A stretch of 64,000 nucleotides of DNA from Veillonellales bacterium (GCA_039680175.1 JBDKTO010000051.1:1-64000); one strand, 5' to 3'; shown: positions 43,194 through 52,878, counted from the first letter of the stretch. Program-made: numbers and translations. Notes: generated from the letters alone by a model not told the origin.

Positions 43194-43430
43194 ATGAAAA
43201 TTGAAATTTTAGGCATGGGCTGTCAGAAGTGCAATGCATTAGAGCAGGCAGCAAAACAGGCGGCAAAAGAGCTGGGCATTGATGCTGAATTTGTGAAAGT
43301 GGAAAACATTAAGGAGATTATGAAGTACGGGGTTATGACTACACCTGCACTGGTGGTTGATGGAGTTGTTAAAGCCGCTGGCAAAGCGCTCGGCAAAGAA
43401 GAAATCAAAACAATGCTTACGATCAGCTAA
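43194..43430 (+). CDS. Thioredoxin-fold redox protein (glutaredoxin-like, CQKC)
   Basis: The protein is 78 aa. Active site GMGCQKCNALEQAAKQ, then YGVMTTPALVVDGVV with the cis-Pro loop. It belongs to the small TM0996/MTH895-type family. It lies 24 nt after the ArsR gene and probably keeps the permease cysteines or its substrate reduced (inference). SD TGGAGG. Confidence 0.9.
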   Translation: MKIEILGMGCQKCNALEQAAKQAAKELGIDAEFVKVENIKEIMKYGVMTTPALVVDGVVKAAGKALGKEEIKTMLTIS

Positions 43431-43472
43431 GACTCATCTTCCTTAAGCACTTCCCGATAACAAAGTTTGTTT

Positions 43473-43501
43473 TTGACAAAGAAACGGAGACAAAGTATAA
43501 T
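43473..43501 (+). promoter_or_regulatory. Consensus promoter before the thioesterase/murI operon
   Basis: TTGACA (43473-43478) and TATAAT (43496-43501), 17 nt apart: a perfect sigma-A promoter. Confidence 0.9.
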
Positions 43502-43507
43502 AAATAC

Positions 43508-43606
43508 GGAGTTTTGGCATATTGTAGTTATTGCTGCCTCCCAAGTCGGCGGGGTATCTGTAATGGAAACGATTAGCATGCCTGAGGCATGCTTTTTTCG
43601 TTGTAT
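43508..43606 (+). promoter_or_regulatory. Leader with attenuator hairpin
   Basis: The transcript from the promoter at 43473 runs about 130 nt before the gene. At 43577-43601 the stem AGCATGCC/GGCATGCT with TGA loop and TTTTTT forms a terminator. The leader before it contains TGCCTCCCAAGTCGGCGGGG, which may form a small alternative fold. No known riboswitch was recognised. Confidence 0.5.
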
Positions 43607-43642
43607 ATATTGTGTCAGGAATGGTAAAGCGGAGGGTAAGGA

Positions 43643-44053
43643 ATGGTAACGATACGAGAGAAGGTCCGGTTTGTGGAAACCGATATGATGGGGGTTGCCC
43701 ACCATTCTAATTATTTCCGCTGGTTTGAGATGGGGCGGGTGGAGTATTTGCGGCAGGTGGGAATCTATTTGAATGAGCTGATGGCGGCGGGTATTGTGTT
43801 TCCCATTACCAATGTGGACTGTCAATATCGGGCATCTGCCAAGTTCGACGATTATATATTGATAGAAACGACGCTGGCGGAAGTGTCACGGGCTAAAATG
43901 GTGTTCAGTTATGACGTGCGGCGGGAGACGGACGGTGTTTTATTGGCCGCCGGTCACACCACGAATGTTTTTACCAATCATGGCGGTAAAGTTGTTCGTT
44001 TGCCGGTCCAATATTATGAGCCATTATCAGTTGCATACGCGCAGCGCATATAA
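43643..44053 (+). CDS. Acyl-CoA thioesterase, YbgC/4HBT family
   Basis: The protein is 136 aa, a single hotdog domain. The signature RFVETDMMGVAHHSNYFRWF with the catalytic-region Asp and MGRVEYLRQVG are typical of YbgC-type thioesterases. It hydrolyses short acyl-CoA or acyl-ACP thioesters. It is the first gene of a long run that continues with murI. SD GGAGGGTAAGG. Confidence 0.88.
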   Translation: MVTIREKVRFVETDMMGVAHHSNYFRWFEMGRVEYLRQVGIYLNELMAAGIVFPITNVDCQYRASAKFDDYILIETTLAEVSRAKMVFSYDVRRETDGVLLAAGHTTNVFTNHGGKVVRLPVQYYEPLSVAYAQRI

Positions 44054-44096
44054 TATTATGGTCTGGGGAAATATTTCTGCATAGGGAGGTGGCGTT

Positions 44097-44903
44097 GTGA
44101 AAAATAACGCGCCAATCGGTGTGTTTGATTCGGGAATTGGCGGGCTGACGGTGGTGAAAGAACTGATTCGCAAAATGCCTGGCGAAAATTTGATTTATTT
44201 CGGGGATACGGCTCGTGTTCCTTACGGCTCCCGGCCGGTAGCTGAAATTAAGCAATTTATGGATCAAATACTGCGGTTTTTTGTTGCCCAGCAGATTAAG
44301 CTGGCTGTCGTAGCTTGTAATACAATGACGACAGTGGGTTTGCAGGAAGCTGTCAAGCGATATCCTTTTCCCATGGTTGGCATGAATACCGGCGTTCATA
44401 GGGCACTGCAAATCAGCCGCAGGCAGCATGTCGGAGTGATTGCTACGGAAGCTACTATTGCCGGCGGCAAACATGCGGCGGCGGCATTGGCGGTTAATCC
44501 TCAGGCTCAGGTCTTTTCTCAGGCGTGTCCAAAGTTTGTGCCGCTGATCGAACAGGGACGTGTTAAGGGACCGGAGATCGAAGCTGCGGCCAGGGAATAT
44601 CTGCTGCCGATGAAGGAAGCCGGGATTGATGCGTTAATTATCGGCTGTACTCATTACTCATACATAACTCCATTAATCAGCCGGATTGTAGGTTCGGAAG
44701 TGGCTTTGGTGGATCCGGCCGGTGAAACAACAGAGGATGCTTATGGGCTGCTGGAACAGGAGGAACAGCTTTCGGCGCTGACCCAAGGGACAGTGCGGTT
44801 ATGTGTATCCGGGGATGTACTTCAGGCCGACAGAATGGCGTCATTGGCATTGGAACCGCCGCTGCCGCAGTTTAAACGGATCAGACTGCTGGATTTTCCC
44901 TGA
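44097..44903 (+). CDS. murI: Glutamate racemase
   Basis: The protein is 268 aa. PIGVFDSGIGGLTVVKEL at the start, the first catalytic Cys in VVACNTMTT and the second in IIGCTHYSY, with GDTARVPYGSRP. It interconverts L- and D-glutamate for peptidoglycan. GTG 44097 follows GGGAGG. The usual clostridial partners rph, rdgB and yfcE occur 6 kb further on, separated by five inserted genes. Confidence 0.93.
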   Translation: MKNNAPIGVFDSGIGGLTVVKELIRKMPGENLIYFGDTARVPYGSRPVAEIKQFMDQILRFFVAQQIKLAVVACNTMTTVGLQEAVKRYPFPMVGMNTGVHRALQISRRQHVGVIATEATIAGGKHAAAALAVNPQAQVFSQACPKFVPLIEQGRVKGPEIEAAAREYLLPMKEAGIDALIIGCTHYSYITPLISRIVGSEVALVDPAGETTEDAYGLLEQEEQLSALTQGTVRLCVSGDVLQADRMASLALEPPLPQFKRIRLLDFP

Positions 44904-44987
44904 GAACATAGATTTTCAGGGAAAAATTTGGTATACTATTTAAGTTAATAGTTAAGGAGAGCGTTAGTTAGAGATGGAGGCTTTGGT

Positions 44988-45524
44988 GTGGATTTTTTAC
45001 TGATTTTATTGTTGGTAGCCTTGGCATTTGCGGCAGCGGTTTGGCTGTTTATCACTCATCAGGGAGATGCTGAGTTTGCTTTCTTGGTGGATCAGCGTAC
45101 CGACTTTGCCGTAACTGAGATAAATGAAAATATGGCAACATTTTCCTGTAAGGTCCCTTTTATAAATAAAGGTACACAACTGGGAACGATTATGGATGCC
45201 TATACCCGTCATTTGCTGCCTTATGAGCAGTATGACGGCGTAGAGGTTTATTCCCGTCTGGAATTGGAATCGGCACCGCGGACGGATGGCTATTTTGAAG
45301 CATTGCTTGTGCCTAAATCTACCGGCCAGACAGTAGTTATTACTGTGAAACTGACTGCCAAAGACGGCGATATTCGGCAAGCGCTTGCCGATATGGTGGA
45401 CATGCCTGTTGATATCGTTTATCAGGCGGTGGCTCGCGGGAATTGGTATATCGACAAGGCACGTATTGTGATGAAAGCTGCGGAAATCAGGCAGGCTGCG
45501 AAGCTAAGCGGCGCTGCCGCATAG
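44988..45524 (+). CDS. Hypothetical membrane-anchored protein
   Basis: The protein is 178 aa. One N-terminal helix (DFLLILLLVALAFAAAVWLF) anchors it, followed by a domain of about 150 residues with mixed strands and helices and no motif I recognise. GTG 44988 follows GGAGG. It sits between murI and the CofE-like gene in the same direction. Confidence 0.7.
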   Translation: MDFLLILLLVALAFAAAVWLFITHQGDAEFAFLVDQRTDFAVTEINENMATFSCKVPFINKGTQLGTIMDAYTRHLLPYEQYDGVEVYSRLELESAPRTDGYFEALLVPKSTGQTVVITVKLTAKDGDIRQALADMVDMPVDIVYQAVARGNWYIDKARIVMKAAEIRQAAKLSGAAA

Positions 45525-45547
45525 AATTGTCGGTGCGGGAGGTAAAT

Positions 45548-46216
45548 ATGGAAGAACTGGAACTTAAATCAGTACATACACGAATATTGACTTCGGATGA
45601 TAATATAGTGGATGCCATTGAACAATATGCGAAAGAAGATATCGGTCCCAATGACGTTGTGTCGGTTGCGGAGAGCGTTGTTGCTATTACCCAGGGACGG
45701 ATGAAACGGCCGGAAGAGATGGATCCCTGCTTTCTGGCGAAATTGCTCTGTCGGCTGGTGCCGCAAGAAGGAAGCCTGGCCAGTGCGTACGGCATGCAGG
45801 CGGCTATGGATGCGGAGGGGAAGTGGCGGGTGTTGTTTGCCATGGTGATGGGCATACTGGCAAAAATCGTGGGGAAAAGCGGTGTTTTTTATCAGTTGGC
45901 CGGCACACAGGCAGCGTTGATTGATGATGTAACCGGCACGATGCCGCCTTTTGATAAACATTTGGTATACGGACCCCATAATCCCGATGCGGTAGCGGAA
46001 GAAATAAAACAGCGTTTCGGTTGTTATGGAGCGGCCGTAGCGGATGTTAATGATTTGAAGCGGGCGGCTGTACTGGGAGTATCGGCAGGACTTGATGGCA
46101 AGCAGTTGGCTCAGATACTGATTGATAACCCCTTCGGCAATGCGTCTCAGCGTACGCCAATCGTTATTATTAAAAATTATGCTCAGGCGAGAGCCCATTC
46201 AAATGAGCCAGGTTAA
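45548..46216 (+). CDS. CofE-like (F420-0:gamma-glutamyl ligase family) protein
   Basis: The protein is about 222 aa. The family features are the start LKSVHTRILTSDDNIVDAIE, VVSVAESVVAITQGRM and the late LIDDVTGTMPPFDKHLVYGP. CofE adds glutamate to coenzyme F420, which most Firmicutes lack; single-domain homologues in anaerobes have unknown acceptors. ATG 45548 follows GGGAGG; the longer frame from 45443 overlaps the preceding gene. A dehydratase-type pair follows. Confidence 0.8.
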   Translation: MEELELKSVHTRILTSDDNIVDAIEQYAKEDIGPNDVVSVAESVVAITQGRMKRPEEMDPCFLAKLLCRLVPQEGSLASAYGMQAAMDAEGKWRVLFAMVMGILAKIVGKSGVFYQLAGTQAALIDDVTGTMPPFDKHLVYGPHNPDAVAEEIKQRFGCYGAAVADVNDLKRAAVLGVSAGLDGKQLAQILIDNPFGNASQRTPIVIIKNYAQARAHSNEPG

Positions 46217-46291
46217 AGGATTACCGAAGAGGATAGAATAACACTATCCTCTTTATTGTTATTATGGAGTTTAAACGGGGGAGGCAGGGTG

Positions 46292-47269
46292 GTGTCTCGT
46301 ATTGGCATGACGACTACGGTACCGGTGGAAATTATTCTTGCCGCCGGACAGGTTCCGGTTGATTTAAATAATATTTTTATATCGGATAACCAGGCCTCCG
46401 TCCTGGTAGAAGCTGCGGAAGATGAAGGTTATCCCCGTAATATTTGCGGCTGGATCAAAGGACTTTACTCGGTAGTAGTGAGTGGCGGCAATATTGATAA
46501 GGTAATTGCCGTTACTCAGGGGGATTGCAGCAATACTCATGCCCTAATGGAAACTTTTCAATTGGCGGGAATTGAAATTATACCGTTTGCTTTTCCGTTT
46601 GACCGGGATTACGACTTGCTGCGATTGCAAATGGACAAATTGATTCAGCTGTTGGGAACCAGCTGGGAAGATGTTCAGAGAGTCAAACACCGTTTGGATG
46701 TAGTGCGGAAGAAGGTGGCCGAGATTGACCGGCTTACCTGGCAGGAAAACACGGTAAGCGGCTGGCACAACCACTTGTATCAAATTAGCTGCAGTGATTT
46801 TAACGGTAATGTGTCTGAGTTTGAGCAGACTGTTGATCGTTTTTTGCTTCAAGCCGGTGCTGCATCCGAATTTGATGAAGATATCCGTCTGGGATATATT
46901 GGCGTACCGCCGATTTTTACTGATTTATACAGTTACTTGGAGAGTGTGGGAGCCCGGGTCGTTTTTAATGAAGTGCAGCGGCAATTCGCCATGCCTTTTC
47001 CGGTGGATGATATCGTGGAGCAATACCGGCTGTATACGTATCCCTATGGAGTTTTTGGCCGGATTGAAGACATCAGGGCCGAGATAGAGAAGCGTAATTT
47101 GGACGGGGTTATTCACTATGTACAAAGCTTTTGCTTCCGTCAGATCGAGGATATGATTTTCCGGGAGAAGCTGGATGTGCCTATTCTGACGATTGAAGGG
47201 GATAAGCCGGGCAAAGTGGATGCCAGGACGAAACTGCGAATCGACAGTTTTGTGGAGATGTTGCGATGA
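46292..47269 (+). CDS. 2-hydroxyacyl-CoA dehydratase family (HgdB/BcrC-like) subunit
   Basis: The protein is about 325 aa. The start RIGMTTTVPVEIILAAGQVP and three conserved Cys (NICGWIKG, TQGDCSNTH, QSFCFRQIED) are those that ligate the [4Fe-4S] cluster in this family. Only one such subunit is present here, whereas the true dehydratases need two. Single-subunit relatives act as ATP-driven reductases of unknown substrates. GTG 46292 follows GGGGAGG at 7 nt. Its activase follows 10 nt later. Confidence 0.85.
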   Translation: MSRIGMTTTVPVEIILAAGQVPVDLNNIFISDNQASVLVEAAEDEGYPRNICGWIKGLYSVVVSGGNIDKVIAVTQGDCSNTHALMETFQLAGIEIIPFAFPFDRDYDLLRLQMDKLIQLLGTSWEDVQRVKHRLDVVRKKVAEIDRLTWQENTVSGWHNHLYQISCSDFNGNVSEFEQTVDRFLLQAGAASEFDEDIRLGYIGVPPIFTDLYSYLESVGARVVFNEVQRQFAMPFPVDDIVEQYRLYTYPYGVFGRIEDIRAEIEKRNLDGVIHYVQSFCFRQIEDMIFREKLDVPILTIEGDKPGKVDARTKLRIDSFVEMLR

Positions 47270-47279
47270 GGTGAGGAAT

Positions 47280-48044
47280 ATGCGGTGCGGCATTGATTTA
47301 GGCAGTCGCAGTGTGAAATTAGTGTTAATGAATGAAACCGGCCTGCAGGACTCCAGGTTATTTGAAACCGTTGATTTTTACCGCAATTATGGCCGGCGGA
47401 CAGACAATGGCATGGTTGTTGACTTTCCGGCGATTGGTATTGAAGCAGTGGACAGCATTACGGCTACCGGTTATGGCCGCAATACCATCGATATCGTCGG
47501 TGCGAAGATTATTCCTGAGCTGAAAGCCCATGTTGTGGGTGCTATTTGGCAGACCGGACTGGAAAGCTTTACCCTTTTGGATTTAGGCGGGCAGGATAGC
47601 AAAGTGATCAAAGTGCAGAGCGGTAGGATGGTCGGCTTTGAAACCAACGATAAATGTGCGGCCAGTACCGGACGGTATTTGGAGAATATGGCGACAGTTT
47701 TAGGTATCAGTTTGGAAGAATTGAGCCGTTACAGTGACAATCCGGTAGAGTTAAATGCTACCTGCGCTATTTTTGGTGAGTCTGAACTTATCGGCAGGAT
47801 TGTGGAAGGACATGGTATTCCGGAATTAGCGGCCGGAGTGAACTATACCATTTTTAAACGGATTAAACCTATGCTGCGTTCTTTGCTTAGCGAAACGGTT
47901 GTTTTTACCGGGGGGGTGGCTCTTGGCAAGGGAATTTGCCGTTTGCTTGAGCAGGAGCTTGGCGTAAAGGTCGTTGTGCCCCGCCATCCCCAATTGAACG
48001 GCGCAATCGGCTGTGGGGTGTATGAGAAGGGAAAGAGGCGATAA
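47280..48044 (+). CDS. 2-hydroxyacyl-CoA dehydratase activase (HgdC/BadF family)
   Basis: The protein is about 254 aa. ASKHA ATPase motifs CGIDLGSRSVKLVLM and DLGGQDSKVIKV are present. The two cluster-binding Cys are in NDKCAASTGRYLE and ATCAIFGESELIG. The homodimer holds one [4Fe-4S] cluster and passes electrons to the partner using ATP. The long frame from 47193 overlaps the preceding gene; ATG 47280 follows GAGGTGAGG. Confidence 0.9.
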   Translation: MRCGIDLGSRSVKLVLMNETGLQDSRLFETVDFYRNYGRRTDNGMVVDFPAIGIEAVDSITATGYGRNTIDIVGAKIIPELKAHVVGAIWQTGLESFTLLDLGGQDSKVIKVQSGRMVGFETNDKCAASTGRYLENMATVLGISLEELSRYSDNPVELNATCAIFGESELIGRIVEGHGIPELAAGVNYTIFKRIKPMLRSLLSETVVFTGGVALGKGICRLLEQELGVKVVVPRHPQLNGAIGCGVYEKGKRR

Positions 48045-48046
48045 AA

Positions 48047-49723
48047 GTGCTGTTAGGAATTGACGTGGGAGGGACTTTTACCGACGCGGTTGTAGTAGCG
48101 GCTGGGAAGGTTATCGTACAGGTAAAAACTCCTACCACCCATGGCCAGCTTTTGGCCGGAATTTTAACGGCGCTGGACAAAGCGATGATCGGCATTGACA
48201 GTGGTGAGATTGAACGGGTTGCTTTGTCTACGACCATTGTTACCAACACTTTAGTAGAGGGGAAAACCGATCCGGTGGGGTTGTGCCTTCTGCCGGGTCC
48301 GGGGATGGATCTTAGCGGGATGATTCCCGCCAAGTCCTATCGGTTGGCAGGCAGTATTGATCATCGGGGCCGGGAAGTGGTGGAACCTGACCGATTGGCA
48401 GTACATGACGCCTGCCGGGATTTTACCGATTGTGATGTTTTTGCCGTTTCCGGTAAATTTTCAGTACGCAATCCGAAACAGGAATTGCAGGTCGCCCGTT
48501 GGATCAGGGAAACGGCAGATCCAAACTATATTAGTCTGGGATCTGCCGTATCAGGAACGCTTAATTTTTGGCGCCGAACCAATTCCGCTTATTATAACGC
48601 TGCCGTCTGGCGTCAGTTCGGTGTTTTTGCGGCTGATATTGAAACGGCTTTGGCTCAGCGGGATGTTACAGCTCCTGTATACGTATTAAAAGCCGACGGC
48701 GGGACAATGCCTTTGGCGGCGGCCAAGGAACAGCCGGTAGAGGCCATTTTTACCGGACCTGCCGCTAGTGTGCTGGGGATTATGGCGATGCATGACAATC
48801 ACCTTCCCGCCATATCACTGGATATTGGCGGAACAACAACCGATATTGCTTTGTGGCAGGAAGGGGTGCCTTTATTTGCTGCCAGGGGAGCAAATATCAG
48901 TGGTTATCCTACTGCTGTTCGGGCTTTTTGGCTGAAATCGGTGGGCCTGGGCGGCGATAGTTTTGTTCGCCGGGAAAATGGGAAACTTAAGATTGGGCCG
49001 ATGCGACGGGGACCGGCCATGGCAATGGGCGGTGATCAGCCAACTGTATCGGATGCGATGATTGTGGCAGGGAAAGCTTCCTTTGGTGATGAAACTCGGG
49101 CCTATGAGGCGATGACGCAGGTTGCTGCTTCCGATCAGACGCCCCAGGAAACGGCCCGAATGGTAATGGAGGCTGCGGCCGAGATTATTTGGCAATCGGT
49201 GGAAGCTATGCTGGATGAACAGGTTGCTGCGCCTGTTTACAGGGTGGAAGATGTTGTTCATAGTAATCGCTTTTTACCCCGATGGGTAATTGGTGTCGGA
49301 GGAGCGGCTGGTGGATTGGCACCGTTAGTGGCGAAGAAGTACCAGGTTCCCTGTGTGGTACCGGAAGGCGCGATGGTTGCTAATGCTGTTGGCGCTGCCG
49401 TTGCGAGACCTACAATTGATATTACGCTGCGGGCCGATACTGCCCAGGGTTATTTCACGATTGCGGAACTGGGCCTGCGGCAGCGGTTGACCAAACAACA
49501 CTTCGGTCTTGCTGATGCCGGTGAGCTGGCATCACAGTATTTGTCCGAACGGGCCAAACAAGCCGCTATGTCTGTTTCTGAGGTGGAGACTCTGCAGGCG
49601 GAAGAGTTTAACCTGGTCAGAGGCTTTAGTACGGCAGGAAAAATTATCACCTGCCGCAGACAGATTAAGCCGGGAGTACTGATGAATATTTCCGGGTTTA
49701 GCCAAAAGGGGGCCGTGTTATGA
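48047..49723 (+). CDS. Hydantoinase/oxoprolinase (HyuA)-like ATPase
   Basis: The protein is 558 aa. N-terminal LLGIDVGGTFTDAVVVAAGK and central ISLDIGGTTTDIALWQ are the two phosphate-binding motifs of the HyuA/ASKHA fold, and LSTTIVTNTLVEG is family-typical. There is no HyuB partner. Its place after the activase suggests it belongs with the HgdB/HgdC pair. GTG 48047 is 3 nt after the preceding stop, and the end overlaps the next gene by 4 nt. Confidence 0.85.
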   Translation: MLLGIDVGGTFTDAVVVAAGKVIVQVKTPTTHGQLLAGILTALDKAMIGIDSGEIERVALSTTIVTNTLVEGKTDPVGLCLLPGPGMDLSGMIPAKSYRLAGSIDHRGREVVEPDRLAVHDACRDFTDCDVFAVSGKFSVRNPKQELQVARWIRETADPNYISLGSAVSGTLNFWRRTNSAYYNAAVWRQFGVFAADIETALAQRDVTAPVYVLKADGGTMPLAAAKEQPVEAIFTGPAASVLGIMAMHDNHLPAISLDIGGTTTDIALWQEGVPLFAARGANISGYPTAVRAFWLKSVGLGGDSFVRRENGKLKIGPMRRGPAMAMGGDQPTVSDAMIVAGKASFGDETRAYEAMTQVAASDQTPQETARMVMEAAAEIIWQSVEAMLDEQVAAPVYRVEDVVHSNRFLPRWVIGVGGAAGGLAPLVAKKYQVPCVVPEGAMVANAVGAAVARPTIDITLRADTAQGYFTIAELGLRQRLTKQHFGLADAGELASQYLSERAKQAAMSVSEVETLQAEEFNLVRGFSTAGKIITCRRQIKPGVLMNISGFSQKGAVL

Positions 49724-51039
49724 GTGCCAAACCGTTAGGCCTGGTATTTTTCCCGGCTTTTGACTGGGCAATCAGTCCAAGCCATCCGGAACGGGAAGAA
49801 CGATTGTTGTATACCCGGGATCAGATTGTGGAAGAAGGGCTGCTGGACATGCCCGGCATTCGGGAATATAAGCCGTCTATGGCTGACTATAAAGATATCG
49901 AACGGGTACATATTGGAGTGCCGAATCTTCGGTCCCTTATCACTGATGCTCATTTAGTTTCGGCAGGGGGAGCAATTACGGCGGCAGAGTCGGTGATTCG
50001 GGGAGAAACAGCCCGGGCTTTTGCTTTGGTTCGTCCGCCGGGACACCATGCTATGCGGGTGGTCCATGGTACCCGTGGTTTTTGTACTGTAAACATGGAA
50101 GCTGCCATGATTGAGCATTTGCGGCAGCAGTATGGCATCAAAAAAGTGGCTATTGTTGATACCGATGTTCATCATGGTGACGGGTCCCAAGACATATTCT
50201 ATAATGATCCGGATACTTTGTTTATTTCTTTTCATCAGGACGGCCGGACGCTGTATCCCGGCACCGGTTTTACCGATGAACTTGGCACGCCCAATGCCCT
50301 GTGTTCTACGGTAAATCTGCCGCTGCCGCCGGGAACTGGCGATGAAGGACTGCATTATATACTGGATCAGTTGATTCTGCCGATGCTGGATGATTTTAAG
50401 CCCGAATTGGTGATCAATTCCGCCGGGCAGGATAATCACTACACCGATCCTTTGGCCAATATGGCGATAACGGCTCAGGGCTATGCTCGCTTAGCCGATA
50501 AATTAAAGGCGGATATTGCCGTATTGGAAGGCGGCTATTCGATTGAGGATGCGCTGCCCTATGTGAATGTGGGAATTATTCTGGCTATGGCCGGCCTTGA
50601 TTACAGTAAAGTCAGTGAACCCGATATTACCAGATGTCCGCGGCAGTCGGTAGCTACTACTGCCTATATTAAAAGACTGGTGCAAGAGCGGCAGGAAATG
50701 TGGCGGAATCGGGAGCAATTAAGGCGGCAAGCCATTGCCCGGGCCGGGGATTTCTGGCAGCGGAAGCGTGGTATTTATTATGATGACAGTGGAATCAGCG
50801 AGCAGCAGTTGGAGTCCGTGCGGATTTGTCCCCATTGTCATGGTTATGTTACGCTGGCAACTGAGTCGGGGGATTACGGAATAAATGCAAAGTCTGCCTT
50901 TGCGGCAATTATTCCCCGGAATGCCTGCTCTCATTGTCGGCAGGAAGCCCGAGACCGTGTTTTAAGAGCCAAAAAGCAGGGGAGATTCGATTACTATTTT
51001 ATTCAGGATAAGCCGGCCGATCACTTAGAGGAATTGTAA
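49720..51039 (+). CDS. Histone deacetylase-like amidohydrolase with C-terminal zinc ribbon
   Basis: The protein is 439 aa. The HDAC/AcuC fold spans residues 1-330: [33 protein letters not shown] (zinc Asp/His) and [14 protein letters not shown]. Residues 360-439 are an extra domain with CPHCHGY and CSHCRQEA, probably binding zinc. ATG 49720 overlaps the HyuA-like stop. It likely removes an acyl group from a small molecule or polyamine; the extra domain is unusual. Confidence 0.88.
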   Translation: MSAKPLGLVFFPAFDWAISPSHPEREERLLYTRDQIVEEGLLDMPGIREYKPSMADYKDIERVHIGVPNLRSLITDAHLVSAGGAITAAESVIRGETARAFALVRPPGHHAMRVVHGTRGFCTVNMEAAMIEHLRQQYGIKKVAIVDTDVHHGDGSQDIFYNDPDTLFISFHQDGRTLYPGTGFTDELGTPNALCSTVNLPLPPGTGDEGLHYILDQLILPMLDDFKPELVINSAGQDNHYTDPLANMAITAQGYARLADKLKADIAVLEGGYSIEDALPYVNVGIILAMAGLDYSKVSEPDITRCPRQSVATTAYIKRLVQERQEMWRNREQLRRQAIARAGDFWQRKRGIYYDDSGISEQQLESVRICPHCHGYVTLATESGDYGINAKSAFAAIIPRNACSHCRQEARDRVLRAKKQGRFDYYFIQDKPADHLEEL

Positions 51040-51061
51040 TAACGATATACAGGAGGTACTT

Positions 51062-51805
51062 ATGACACGAATTGATGGACGACAAAAAGATGAAATGCGG
51101 AAGGTGAAAATTACTCGTAATTATTTAAGATATGCGGAAGGGTCGGCTTTGATTGAGGTTGGCAATACCAAGGTAATTTGCGCGGCCACCATAGAAGACA
51201 GAGTGCCTCATTTTTTAAAGGGAAGCGGTGAAGGCTGGATTACGGCCGAATATTCCCTGCTGCCTCGTTCGACCCAGAGCCGTAATCCGCGGGAATCGGC
51301 AAAAGGCAAAGTGACAGGGCGTACCCATGAGATTCAGCGGCTGATTGGACGGGCACTACGCAGTGTAGTGGATTTAAAAGCATTGGGAGAACGGACAGTT
51401 TGGATTGACTGTGACGTGATACAGGCCGATGGCGGCACTCGCACCGCCTCTATTACCGGTGCATTCGTAGCCCTGGTTGACGCTGTGGATACCATCTATT
51501 CCAATAGCGACAAACCTTTTCCTGTTAAGGATTTTCTGGCGGCGGTGAGCATTGGATTGCTTGAAGAGGGAATTGCTATGGATTTGTGCTATGAAGAAGA
51601 CTCTAGCGCCATTGTGGATATGAATGTAGTAATGACCGGCACCGGCCAATTCGTTGAAATACAAGGTACCGGCGAAAAACGGCCTTTTACCAAAGATCAG
51701 ATGGAACAGATGGTTGGGGTGGCTGAACAGGGTGTTATGAGTTTAATTGACTATCAAAAAGATATTTTGGGGCCGCTGACATGGAAGGTGGGCCGGGAAC
51801 CGTGA
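51062..51805 (+). CDS. rph: Ribonuclease PH
   Basis: The protein is 247 aa. [20 protein letters not shown], then [34 protein letters not shown] and [19 protein letters not shown] are the RNase PH motifs for phosphate and RNA binding. It trims tRNA 3' ends. SD AGGAGG. It overlaps rdgB, the usual arrangement in Firmicutes. Confidence 0.95.
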   Translation: MTRIDGRQKDEMRKVKITRNYLRYAEGSALIEVGNTKVICAATIEDRVPHFLKGSGEGWITAEYSLLPRSTQSRNPRESAKGKVTGRTHEIQRLIGRALRSVVDLKALGERTVWIDCDVIQADGGTRTASITGAFVALVDAVDTIYSNSDKPFPVKDFLAAVSIGLLEEGIAMDLCYEEDSSAIVDMNVVMTGTGQFVEIQGTGEKRPFTKDQMEQMVGVAEQGVMSLIDYQKDILGPLTWKVGREP

Positions 51806-52398
51806 TAGAAGTTGTTGTAGCCAGTAAAAATGCCGGAAAAGTTGCTGAATTTACTGCTGCTTTTGCGGCTGTTCCGATTCGAATTTTATCGCTTGCTGAT
51901 TTCGGCGATATTCCGGAAGCGGAGGAAAACGGCGACACTTTTGAAGCCAATGCTCTTGCCAAGGCCCGGCATTATGCCCATTATACGGGCAAGGCTTGTC
52001 TGGCCGATGATTCGGGCCTGGAAGTTGACGCACTGGATGGGGCGCCGGGGGTATACTCGGCCCGTTATGCCGGAGAACATGGCAGTGATGAAGCGAATAA
52101 CCGTAAATTATTGGCCGAAATGGAGAAATTTGCTCCGGGAAAACGAAGCGGGAGATTCTGCTGCGTATTGGCATTTGTTGCCGAAGATGGTACAACCTTA
52201 ACAGCTGCCGGTACTTGCGAGGGAATTATCCTTCAGGCTCCTTCCGGTCATGACGGTTTTGGCTATGATCCGTTATTTTATGTCCCCGCAAAAGGAAGAA
52301 CCTTTGCGGAACTTTCCCTAACGGAAAAGAACGGCATCAGTCATCGGGGAAAAGCCATTCGAAGCATGGTGGAGCAATTAACGGGGTATTACCGGTGA
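51802..52398 (+). CDS. rdgB: XTP/dITP diphosphatase (RdgB/HAM1)
   Basis: The protein is about 198 aa. [16 protein letters not shown] at the start, then [20 protein letters not shown] and [14 protein letters not shown] are the family motifs. It removes non-canonical purine nucleotides. Two starts are possible: GTG 51802, which overlaps the rph stop by 4 nt and gives the normal N-terminus, or ATG 51781. Confidence 0.94.
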   Translation: MIEVVVASKNAGKVAEFTAAFAAVPIRILSLADFGDIPEAEENGDTFEANALAKARHYAHYTGKACLADDSGLEVDALDGAPGVYSARYAGEHGSDEANNRKLLAEMEKFAPGKRSGRFCCVLAFVAEDGTTLTAAGTCEGIILQAPSGHDGFGYDPLFYVPAKGRTFAELSLTEKNGISHRGKAIRSMVEQLTGYYR

Positions 52399-52874
52399 AA
52401 TTCGGCGTTATCAGCGATACTCATGGCGATGAAGCGGCTATTCGGCAGGCCGTTGCGCTAATCGGCGAGGTGGATGGGTGGCTCCATGCCGGCGATTACA
52501 GTCAGGATGGCGCGGTATTGGCCGCCTTAACCGGGCAAAAAATAATTGCGGTTAAGGGAAACTGCGATGGGGCGGCTTCGGCAAACATCAATGAATTTAT
52601 CGATGTTGACGGGAAGAAAATCTGGCTTACCCATGGACATCGGTATCAGGTAAAGCAGGGAATTCACGAGCTCAGCTGGTGGGCCAGGCAGTATGAAGCG
52701 GACGCGGTGATTTACGGCCATACTCATGTCTCCAATATTTTTTGGGATAAGGAGCTTTTATTATTTAATCCCGGCAGTGCCGCCTGTTTCAACTGGAATG
52801 ACAATTCTGCCTGCGGCATACTGGAAGTGGATTCTGCGGGAAATATCATTCCCCGGATTCTTAAGATTGCATGA
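52395..52874 (+). CDS. YfcE/MJ0936-type metallophosphoesterase
   Basis: The protein is 159 aa. Metal-binding motifs FGVISDTHGDE, HAGDYSQDG, AVKGNCDGAAS, LTHGHRYQV and YGHTHVS are all present. It is a phosphodiesterase of broad specificity. GTG 52395 overlaps the rdgB stop. It is the last gene of the run; a terminator follows. Confidence 0.93.
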   Translation: MKFGVISDTHGDEAAIRQAVALIGEVDGWLHAGDYSQDGAVLAALTGQKIIAVKGNCDGAASANINEFIDVDGKKIWLTHGHRYQVKQGIHELSWWARQYEADAVIYGHTHVSNIFWDKELLLFNPGSAACFNWNDNSACGILEVDSAGNIIPRILKIA

Positions 52875-52878
52875 AAAG

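Noticed and set aside
43467-43649. 60-aa frame before the thioesterase gene
   Set aside because: Covers the promoter and attenuator; no SD; ends inside the next start.
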